NCBI GenBank assembly: GCA_002167365.1
Contig: NHCU01000025.1
Span: 13,233-20,660, forward strand
Length of the DNA: 7,428 nt
Reading direction: 5' to 3'
Source of the DNA: Betaproteobacteria bacterium TMED41
GTDB lineage: Bacteria; Pseudomonadota; Gammaproteobacteria; Burkholderiales; Burkholderiaceae_A
The translations under genes and the position numbers were made by a program. The stretch's first letter is position 1. The number at the start of each line of letters is the position of its first letter. Positions 1 to 5,616 of the stretch are shown in pieces. The notes under the pieces are model-generated. The model was not told the DNA's origin. It did not search any database and saw nothing but the letters and a program-made list of their open reading frames with translations.

Positions 1-776
1 TCAGAGGCGCAGGGATGGTTTTTGATAGACTTGTTACTCTCATAGACAACCCTGATCCGCGAAGACTCGATATTAGAGCCAGTCTGAGGGACCCTTTTGA
101 ACAATGGTGGGTCAGAGAATACAAACAAAAAGCTGCCATACCAGTTATAGCAATTTTGGATCTTTCACTATCTGCTGGTTTTGAGGGAGAAGAAAAAAAT
201 ATTTTCTTTCTCGAAAGTTTTTTAAAAAGCTTGCTTAGATCAACATATTTGATGGGTGATCGAGTGGGTTTAATAGCTTTTGATATGGAAATTAAGGAGG
301 AATGGGTTTTTCAAGCAAGTCAAAAAAGGATTCTTGATGAGAGAAAAATCACAAACCTTTTTCAAAATATAAAGCTTAAAAAGGGGCACGCAGGTATAAA
401 AAAACTACCATTATGGTTAGGTAAGGAGTCAGGTCTTATTTTTTTTATATCTGATTTTCATTTTTCTTTGAATTTATTTGATGATTTTTTAACAAACTCA
501 ACGCATCATGAAATTGTTCCAATTGTTTTACAAGACAGAGTTGAAAAAAATGGTTGGCCTTCCAGAGGTATAAGTGTTTTAACTGACTCAGAAACAGGAA
601 AAAGACGTTTGGTTTGGATAGGTGATGAATGGAAAAAAAAACTCCGGGCTTCATATAATAATCGAAATAAAAAAATAAGAAAAATATGTAGCAAGCATGG
701 AATATTACCACTCTTTATGAGTGGAAAATTTGAACCAAAAAAGATTTCGTCTTATTTTCTTACTGGAGGCAAATAA
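1..776 (+). CDS. mxaS: MxaS, DUF58/VWA-like methanol dehydrogenase maturation protein (5' partial)
   Basis: Cytoplasmic protein of the MxaRSACKL maturation set; no signal peptide or membrane segment is visible. The reading frame is already open at base 3 (codons for RGAG precede the first Met at base 15), and that stretch fits the DUF58 pattern seen before the conserved core, so the true start is upstream and the Met at 15 is probably internal. Counting from that Met, the conserved MxaS block PDPRRLDIRASLRDPFEQW spans residues 13-31, a MIDAS-type DxSxS motif (DLSLS) is at 49-53, and a second acidic strand end (FFISDF, Asp147) follows. It stops one base before the mxaA start. The AAA+ ATPase gene mxaR is expected immediately upstream. 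In methylotrophs mxaS belongs to the genes required for active, metal-loaded methanol dehydrogenase; its own biochemical activity is not established. Identification is firm; the start is unseen. Confidence 0.92.
   Translation, partial: RGAGMVFDRLVTLIDNPDPRRLDIRASLRDPFEQWWVREYKQKAAIPVIAILDLSLSAGFEGEEKNIFFLESFLKSLLRSTYLMGDRVGLIAFDMEIKEEWVFQASQKRILDERKITNLFQNIKLKKGHAGIKKLPLWLGKESGLIFFISDFHFSLNLFDDFLTNSTHHEIVPIVLQDRVEKNGWPSRGISVLTDSETGKRRLVWIGDEWKKKLRASYNNRNKKIRKICSKHGILPLFMSGKFEPKKISSYFLTGGK
765..769 (+). promoter_or_regulatory. Ribosome binding site of mxaA (GGAGG)
   Basis: A GGAGG core lies inside the 3' end of mxaS, seven bases before the TTG at 777. It supports TTG as the mxaA start even though that codon directly follows the mxaS TAA stop. 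The arrangement suggests translational coupling. Confidence 0.75.
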
Positions 777-1682
777 TTGAATTTACATAAAATTATTTCT
801 TTACTTTTTTGTCTGTTTTGCCTGACTTGTTTTGAAATAACTTACTCCAAAACTTTAGTTGAAATGGACGAACCACGACAATATGGTTATGTGTTGGGTG
901 ATGTTTTTACAAGAAAGCTGAAGTTAAATTTTACTGAAAAATTTAATGTAACTTTTGACAAAAAAAAATATACTGGAAGAATTAATAATTGGCTTTCGAT
1001 CAGAAAAATTGATTCAAAAAAACTTTCAGATTTTGTGCATTCAATTGAAATTCAATATCAGGTTGTAAATGTTCCACCAAAGCCTCTAATGATTTCTGTT
1101 CCGAGTTTTGAGTTCAAAGCAGTTACAGGAGAAATTAAGGAGGATATAAAAAGCCCAGATTTACTAGTTACGTTAGCCCCAATTACCCCTGAGATTGTTG
1201 TCAACAGAGGGGGACTACTAAACATCCAACCGAATAATTCAATATCTGAAATCAAAACCGAAAACATCTCTTTTAGAATTTCAATTTGGATTTCGTTGCT
1301 TGTCCTTCCAATTTTAATATTTATTTATTCTTGGGCGCCATGGCAAAAATTATTTTTTTCAAAAAAACTACCTTTTTCGAGTGCATATTTAGAGGTTTTA
1401 AAACTCAAAGGCTTACCCGAAATAGTTTTTTGGAAAAAATCATTAACGCTATTCCATTTTGCATTGAATTCCACAGCTAAAAAAACAGTTTTCGTCGATT
1501 CGCTTGACGATTTTTTTTTGGAAAACCTTGAATATAAAAAACTTTCAAACGAAATACGTTATTTCTTAATGTGTTCAAGAAAGCTATTTTATGAAAACGA
1601 AACATTACCTCAAAAGGTTGAAAAGAAACTTTTGATTAAACTTATTCAGAAATTATCTTTAATTGAAAAAAAATTGGATTGA
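777..1682 (+). CDS. mxaA: MxaA, membrane-anchored methanol dehydrogenase maturation protein
   Basis: A 301-residue protein starting with TTG directly after the mxaS stop, preceded by a well-placed GGAGG. Residues 1-24 form a Sec-type signal (hydrophobic core around 6-19, plausible cleavage after TYS). The motif VEMDEPRQYGYVLGD at 28-42 is characteristic of MxaA. The periplasmic part runs to about residue 165. A single membrane helix at about 168-186 follows, then a basic cytoplasmic tail of about 115 residues. This signal-domain-helix-tail layout resembles the BatD-like members of MoxR/VWA systems. In methylotrophs MxaA is needed, with MxaK and MxaL, for calcium insertion into methanol dehydrogenase. 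The cysteines at 12, 15 and 18 sit in the signal core, but LTC is a poor lipobox, so a lipoprotein is unlikely. A run of nine T at 1511-1519 lies in the tail region without breaking the frame. Confidence 0.9.
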   Translation: MNLHKIISLLFCLFCLTCFEITYSKTLVEMDEPRQYGYVLGDVFTRKLKLNFTEKFNVTFDKKKYTGRINNWLSIRKIDSKKLSDFVHSIEIQYQVVNVPPKPLMISVPSFEFKAVTGEIKEDIKSPDLLVTLAPITPEIVVNRGGLLNIQPNNSISEIKTENISFRISIWISLLVLPILIFIYSWAPWQKLFFSKKLPFSSAYLEVLKLKGLPEIVFWKKSLTLFHFALNSTAKKTVFVDSLDDFFLENLEYKKLSNEIRYFLMCSRKLFYENETLPQKVEKKLLIKLIQKLSLIEKKLD

Positions 1683-1685
1683 ACT

Positions 1686-2705
1686 GTGGATTTTGAACGC
1701 TTGTGGATTTTACTTTTTTTGCCAATATCAATTTTGCCTTGGTACGTTCTCCCTTTCAAATCTCTTGTGGTGAGGAATCTTCCTATTATTCCTGCCGATT
1801 CAACTTCAAAATTTCTAGATTTTTTTGTTCGTTTTACAGCCTCATTAAGTATTGCTGCTTTGTTGTTTGGTTTTGCAAACCCGCGTTCTAAAGAGAGTTT
1901 GGTTGATAGAGTAGGAACGGGAGCAGAAATAGTCTTATTACTTGATAGAAGTAGAAGTATGGACCAGCAGTATGGAAAAGTTGACCCTAACAGAAGCTTG
2001 ATGCTAAACCTAGATTCCTCAAGCACCAAATCGGTTGCGGCAAGAGATGTATTAAGTAATTTTGTAAAAAATAGACCTTCGGATTTTTTTGGGCTAATAA
2101 ATTTTTCATCTAGGCCCATTAAGGTCTTTCCATTGACCAGAAAACACGATGTTATTCAAAAAGCTATAGCAGCTTCAACATTGGGAAGAGGATTGGCGGA
2201 AACGGACATTGCTGCAGTTTTAACTAAAGGGTTAGAGTATTTTGAAAATCGGCCTTATACTGCATCAAGGGTGGTAATGTTAATTTCTGATGGAGGTGCT
2301 CAAATTGATCCCATTACCAGACAACAAATTAAAGACGATGCTATTAGATTGAGAATTTCTGTTTACTGGATCTATTTAAGAGGAAAGGGAAGTCCAGGAA
2401 TCATTGATGAAGACATTCAGAAACTCGAGGGATATGGAGCAATACCAGAATATTTTTTAAATAAATACTTTCAAGATTTAGGTGTTCCATACAAAGTTTA
2501 CGAAGCTTCTGATCCCGATCAATTGAAAACAGCATTAGATGATGTTGATAAGTTACAAAAGCTACCTACAAGGTTTACGGAAATTGTACCGCCGCAAAGT
2601 TTTTCTAATTTGGCTTTTTTGTTTTCATTATTAATGCTTTTTCCTATTTTTTTAACTGGTTTTTTTGAGGTTTCAAAATGGTCAATTTTAAAAGAAAAAA
2701 ACTAA
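1686..2705 (+). CDS. mxaC: MxaC, membrane VWA-domain methanol dehydrogenase maturation protein
   Basis: A 339-residue protein with a GTG start three bases after the mxaA stop; only a weak GGA (1676-1678) precedes it. Two N-terminal hydrophobic stretches (about 7-23 and 46-64) lead into a von Willebrand A domain with a complete MIDAS signature: DRSRSM at 87-92, Thr173 in the AETDIA loop, and Asp202 in LISDGG. A C-terminal membrane helix lies at about 308-327. This BatA-like topology places a metal-binding VWA domain between membrane anchors. MxaC belongs to the MxaRSACKL set required for methanol dehydrogenase activity; its precise role is unproven, with scaffold or partner recognition beside the MoxR-type ATPase being the usual inference. 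Its last 28 bases overlap mxaK in another frame, so the two genes are probably translated in a coupled way. Confidence 0.92.
   Translation: MDFERLWILLFLPISILPWYVLPFKSLVVRNLPIIPADSTSKFLDFFVRFTASLSIAALLFGFANPRSKESLVDRVGTGAEIVLLLDRSRSMDQQYGKVDPNRSLMLNLDSSSTKSVAARDVLSNFVKNRPSDFFGLINFSSRPIKVFPLTRKHDVIQKAIAASTLGRGLAETDIAAVLTKGLEYFENRPYTASRVVMLISDGGAQIDPITRQQIKDDAIRLRISVYWIYLRGKGSPGIIDEDIQKLEGYGAIPEYFLNKYFQDLGVPYKVYEASDPDQLKTALDDVDKLQKLPTRFTEIVPPQSFSNLAFLFSLLMLFPIFLTGFFEVSKWSILKEKN
2667..2670 (+). promoter_or_regulatory. Ribosome binding site of mxaK (GAGG)
   Basis: GAGG lies seven bases before the ATG at 2678, entirely inside the mxaC coding sequence. It supports the 28-base mxaC/mxaK overlap as real rather than a mis-called start. 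Confidence 0.65.
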
Positions 2706-3229
2706 CATTATTAGGTCTTTTTGTTCTAATTTTTTTGTGTCTAATGCTTGCAATGGACTTTTATAAGTTTTTTCAATTAAGAGAGGCCATATACAGGATT
2801 AAAGAAAATAACCCTAAACCTGACTCGGAATTTTTTCAAGAGCAATTTTTTGCAGCAAAAAAATTTACAAATTCTGAACAATTTGAAATGGCTTTGGCTA
2901 TTTACAATAATATTGAACAATCAAATGCCTCAATTGATGTAAAACAAGAGGCTTTATTTAATAGTGCAAACATATATCTTAATTCTGCTATCAAAGCCTT
3001 GGATGATGGTGATGAAGCGTCCTCAGTACCTAATTTTGAATTAGGAAAATTGACATACAGAAAGTGTTTGCACTTAAATCCTTATCACCATGGAGCGCGT
3101 TACAATCTAGAAAGAGCTCTGATACTTCTTCCAGAAAAAGAATTTGGTGAAGATAATAATTCAATTAAGCCTGAAAGAGGTGAGTCAGCAGTCACCACGA
3201 TGAAATTAAAAGCACAAGGGATGCCTTAA
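2678..3229 (+). CDS. mxaK: MxaK, membrane-anchored TPR-like methanol dehydrogenase maturation protein
   Basis: A 183-residue protein. A basic N-terminus (KRKK at 5-8) is followed by one membrane helix at about 9-26, giving an N-in anchor with the rest in the periplasm. The soluble part is helical and TPR-like: a repeat-like segment around FEMALAIYNNIEQ, then QEALFNSANIYL, and a last unit with the typical TPR ending LNPYHHGARYNLERAL. The C-terminal tail after ILLPE is short and polar. Position between the two VWA genes mxaC and mxaL, plus size and topology, identify it as MxaK, the counterpart of the BatC/BatE-type TPR proteins in Bat operons. In known methylotrophs loss of mxaK gives inactive, calcium-free methanol dehydrogenase. 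Sequence conservation in MxaK is generally low, so the name rests partly on context. Confidence 0.87.
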   Translation: MVNFKRKKLTLLGLFVLIFLCLMLAMDFYKFFQLREAIYRIKENNPKPDSEFFQEQFFAAKKFTNSEQFEMALAIYNNIEQSNASIDVKQEALFNSANIYLNSAIKALDDGDEASSVPNFELGKLTYRKCLHLNPYHHGARYNLERALILLPEKEFGEDNNSIKPERGESAVTTMKLKAQGMP

Positions 3230-3237
3230 AACCTGAA

Positions 3238-4242
3238 ATGAATTCTTTAACTTTTCATAACAGGTTTTTCAATTTTTTCTCTCGGAAAAGTTTCCTATTT
3301 GTTTCTTGGTTTTTTTTAGTTATGTCTGCGTTAAACCTTAATGCTGATATTCCAAAGCCATCTCATAGTTTTATGATTATTGTTGATATAACTCTTAGTA
3401 TGAACACCAAAGACATTAAAATCAATGGTGATCAATTTAGTCGTATAAGGTTTGTTAAAGAGTCAGTGGAAGACGCAGTTCGTGAGTTGCCATGTGGAAC
3501 TAAAGTTGGAATGGGAATTTTTGCAGGCTACCAGACAAGTTTATTGTTCAATCCAGTCGAAGTTTGTGACAATTATTCTGATTTAGTTCGTAGTTTTAGT
3601 TTTATTGAAACAAATATGATTTGGACAGGCGACAGTGAGGTTTCCAAGGGTATTTATAATTCTATAAAAACACTCAGCAAATTTGATCCCAATACGAGGC
3701 TAGTTTTCATAACTGATGGTCATGAAGCTCCTCCTATTGCTCCTGCATACAGGCCAAGATTTGATGACCCGAAAAAACATATAAAGGGTTTATTGGTTGG
3801 GGTTGGAAATTTAAAACAGACTAAAATTCCAAAAATAAATTCTGAAGGGGAGCAAACAGGTTTTTGGAGTGAAGATGAAGTTATGCAATATGATCCATTT
3901 ACACTTGGAAGAAAGGGGAGTGATGCTAATGAAAAACTGGTAGACAACGAGAGTTCAAAAGTAGATCCTTATTTAGTTGAACAAATTCAAGCTACACCTG
4001 GAAAAGAACACTTATCGCAACTAAAAGAAAAGTATCTTATGCTATTGTCTAGTGAAATTGGATTTTCATATTTACGTCTTATTGACGGGAAAAATCTTGG
4101 AAAAAAAATGCACGATGTTAGTTTTTCAGAATGGAGAAAAGTAAACACAAAACTCTCTGGAATATTTGCGGCATGTGGGTTTTTTTTCTTAATGTTGGCT
4201 TTTTTCCCTGTAACGCTTGGATCTAGGAAACTTTCTGTATAG
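3238..4242 (+). CDS. mxaL: MxaL, VWA-domain methanol dehydrogenase maturation protein
   Basis: A 334-residue protein beginning with ATG eight bases after mxaK, with no clear ribosome binding site, so it may depend on ribosomes finishing mxaK. Residues 1-36 look like a long signal peptide (hydrophobic core 17-32, NLNA before DIP). The VWA domain carries DITLSM at 50-55 (Thr where DxSxS has its first Ser), Thr130 in WTGDSE and Asp160 in FITDGHEAPP, a signature typical of MxaL. Two cysteines in the exported part (86 and 110) could pair. A helix near the C-terminus (GIFAACGFFFLMLAFFPV) anchors the domain to the inner membrane, as in BatB-like proteins. MxaL is required with MxaA and MxaK for calcium insertion into methanol dehydrogenase. 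The gene ends the tightly coupled mxaSACKL block. Confidence 0.92.
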   Translation: MNSLTFHNRFFNFFSRKSFLFVSWFFLVMSALNLNADIPKPSHSFMIIVDITLSMNTKDIKINGDQFSRIRFVKESVEDAVRELPCGTKVGMGIFAGYQTSLLFNPVEVCDNYSDLVRSFSFIETNMIWTGDSEVSKGIYNSIKTLSKFDPNTRLVFITDGHEAPPIAPAYRPRFDDPKKHIKGLLVGVGNLKQTKIPKINSEGEQTGFWSEDEVMQYDPFTLGRKGSDANEKLVDNESSKVDPYLVEQIQATPGKEHLSQLKEKYLMLLSSEIGFSYLRLIDGKNLGKKMHDVSFSEWRKVNTKLSGIFAACGFFFLMLAFFPVTLGSRKLSV

Positions 4243-4253
4243 GGATTAATCCC
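4242..4253 (+). terminator. Possible weak terminator palindrome after mxaL
   Basis: GGGATTAATCCC is a perfect 12-base inverted repeat beginning on the last base of the mxaL stop. As RNA it could form only four or five pairs with a tiny loop, followed by ATCTTTT. It is too short for a confident intrinsic terminator and could equally be a protein-binding site for the next gene. Confidence 0.22.
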
Positions 4254-4278
4254 ATCTTTTGTATTAAAAAAAAATATA

Positions 4279-4284
4279 TATAAT
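4279..4284 (+). promoter_or_regulatory. Candidate -10 box upstream of the cytochrome c gene
   Basis: A perfect TATAAT lies 36 bases before the cytochrome ATG, in the only gap of the locus longer than 50 bases. No good -35 hexamer is seen at 16-18 bases; the nearest, TTGTAT at 4259-4264, is 14 bases away and matches TTGACA at only three positions. The surrounding A/T run makes chance matches easy, so the call rests mainly on position. Confidence 0.4.
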
Positions 4285-4311
4285 ATAACTCAAGCGTTTT
4301 TTAAAATATTC

Positions 4312-4317
4312 GGGGGA
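4312..4317 (+). promoter_or_regulatory. Ribosome binding site of the cytochrome c gene (GGGGGA)
   Basis: A purine block, conspicuous in this AT-rich gap, ends three bases before the ATG at 4321. The spacing is slightly short, but it is the only Shine-Dalgarno-like element there and fits the ATG start with its signal peptide. Confidence 0.5.
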
Positions 4318-4320
4318 TAT

Positions 4321-4719
4321 ATGAAGGCAGTTAATTTATTTTTTTTCTTGTTATTTGGTTTTTGTTCATTAGCGTTTGCGGACAAACCCTTATATGTTGT
4401 CAAAGATGGCAAGGTTGATAAAGCAACTGAAAAAGGTTTTAAAGTATGGAGAGCTGCTGCATGCGAAAGATGTCATGGCAATAACCAACAAGGTATGGTT
4501 GGACCTTCACTGATTGAATCTCTGAAAGTTCTAACATATGAAGAATTCAATGACGTAATATTGATTGGTAGAAATGAAAAAGGCATGCCTGCCCATAAGC
4601 ATCTTGAAAAAATAGATAAATCGACTGGCATAAAGAAGGTTGATCTATTGTATGCCTACCTCAAAGGCAGATCTGATGGAAAAATTCCAAAAGGTAGAGT
4701 CAGGTCTTTTGAAAAATAA
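4321..4719 (+). CDS. Small exported mono-haem cytochrome c, probable quinoprotein dehydrogenase electron carrier
   Basis: A 132-residue exported protein. The signal peptide is 1-20 (cleavage after AFA). One haem-binding motif CERCH is at 48-52, with His52 as proximal ligand; Met89 in EKGMPAH is the likely distal ligand, giving a class I cytochrome c. Between them MVGPSL is a typical cytochrome turn, and the C-terminal helix LLYAYLKGRSDG is also family-like. The mature protein of about 112 residues is smaller than the classical methanol dehydrogenase acceptor cytochrome cL (MxaG). The next gene is an MxaJ/XoxJ-type protein, an arrangement usual beside PQQ alcohol dehydrogenases, so an XoxG-like role, taking electrons from the dehydrogenase in the periplasm, is the best inference. 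It could instead serve a downstream step to the terminal oxidase. Cytochrome identity is certain; the exact partner is not, so no symbol is given. Confidence 0.9.
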   Translation: MKAVNLFFFLLFGFCSLAFADKPLYVVKDGKVDKATEKGFKVWRAAACERCHGNNQQGMVGPSLIESLKVLTYEEFNDVILIGRNEKGMPAHKHLEKIDKSTGIKKVDLLYAYLKGRSDGKIPKGRVRSFEK

Positions 4720-4737
4720 TCTATAAAATTTATAATT

Positions 4738-5616
4738 GTGCTAATTAAGTCTCTCACCTTTCTTTTTTTTCTATCGTTAACTAGTCTTAGTTACGCCGAA
4801 AAACAACCCACCTGGGGAGTTTTAAGTGTTTGTGCTGACCCAAATAGCATGCCACTGTCAAACCTTAAAAAGGAGGGGTTTGAAAACAAACTAGCAGAGT
4901 ATTTTGCCCAAGATTTGAATTGGGAATTGAAATATGAGTGGTTTCCACAGAGATTAGCTTTTTTTAGAAACACTATTAGAGCTAAAGATCCTTCGTCACC
5001 AAGTGGTTACAAATGCGACATTGCAATGGGTGCATCTCCAGACCCCGAAGGTGCCACGGCTACCAAACCTTACTACACTTCGACATGGGTGGTAGTTTTG
5101 CCTGATACTACTGATTTAAAACAAATAAAATCTTCAAATGATTTTTCTAAGTTAAATGGTGATGTCCTTAAGAATTTGAAATTTGGAGTGTTTGCTAAAT
5201 CCCCTGGAGCGGACTGGGTTGTTTCAAACGGTTTAACTGATCAGATGGTTCCTTTCGTTCATATGCAAAGTGACCCAAATGATTATCCTGGAATGATAAT
5301 AGAAAAAAGTTTAGCTCAAGGTGAGATTGATGTTGCTTTTGCTTGGGGTCCTATTGCAGCATATTCCGCATCGATGGTCAAATCCAGGAAACTAAAGCTT
5401 GTGCCACTAATAGCACCTAACGGTAGTAGAACCGATTACTCCATTTCAATGGCTGTTAGATACAGAGAACCGGCTTGGAAAAAAATGGTGGAAGATTTTT
5501 TGAATAAAAGAAAAGACAAAATTCAAAGCTTGATCAGTTTATATAATATTCCTCAGGTTCTTGAGGATGGATCTGTTTTAATTGGAAAAGAAAAGTTTGC
5601 TCGAACCAAAAATTAA
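4738..5616 (+). CDS. MxaJ/XoxJ-type quinoprotein dehydrogenase-associated periplasmic binding protein
   Basis: A 292-residue protein of the solute-binding-protein fold that travels with PQQ dehydrogenases. Signal peptide 1-20 (cleavage after SYA). The family signature VCADPNSMPLSN is at 31-42, followed by GFENKLAEYFAQDL and, further on, KCDIAMGASPDPEGATATKPYY, FGVFAKSPGADW and GEIDVAFAWGPIAAYSA, which define the two lobes. Cys32 and Cys93 could form a disulphide. MxaJ/XoxJ proteins are thought to bind and help activate or assemble the dehydrogenase rather than transport a solute; there are no ABC transporter genes here. The start is GTG, 18 bases after the cytochrome stop, with no Shine-Dalgarno element; it is chosen because it gives a clean signal peptide. 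Whether it serves MxaF or XoxF cannot be told from this window. Confidence 0.9.
   Translation: MLIKSLTFLFFLSLTSLSYAEKQPTWGVLSVCADPNSMPLSNLKKEGFENKLAEYFAQDLNWELKYEWFPQRLAFFRNTIRAKDPSSPSGYKCDIAMGASPDPEGATATKPYYTSTWVVVLPDTTDLKQIKSSNDFSKLNGDVLKNLKFGVFAKSPGADWVVSNGLTDQMVPFVHMQSDPNDYPGMIIEKSLAQGEIDVAFAWGPIAAYSASMVKSRKLKLVPLIAPNGSRTDYSISMAVRYREPAWKKMVEDFLNKRKDKIQSLISLYNIPQVLEDGSVLIGKEKFARTKN

Noticed and set aside
1511..1519. Run of nine T in mxaA as a possible phase-variation tract
   Set aside because: Long T and A runs are common throughout this AT-rich window, the frame is intact, and mxaA is not a surface gene of the type usually phase-variable.
1646..2119. A 157-codon open frame on the minus strand opposite mxaC
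   Set aside because: It lies wholly antisense to the conserved VWA coding sequence and the end of mxaA, shows no recognisable domain, and is explained as a shadow of the opposite strand's codon pattern.
4738..5616. The MxaJ-like protein as a true amino-acid ABC transporter binding protein
   Set aside because: No permease or ATPase genes are nearby, and the CADPNSMPLSN signature and cytochrome neighbour match the quinoprotein dehydrogenase-associated subfamily.
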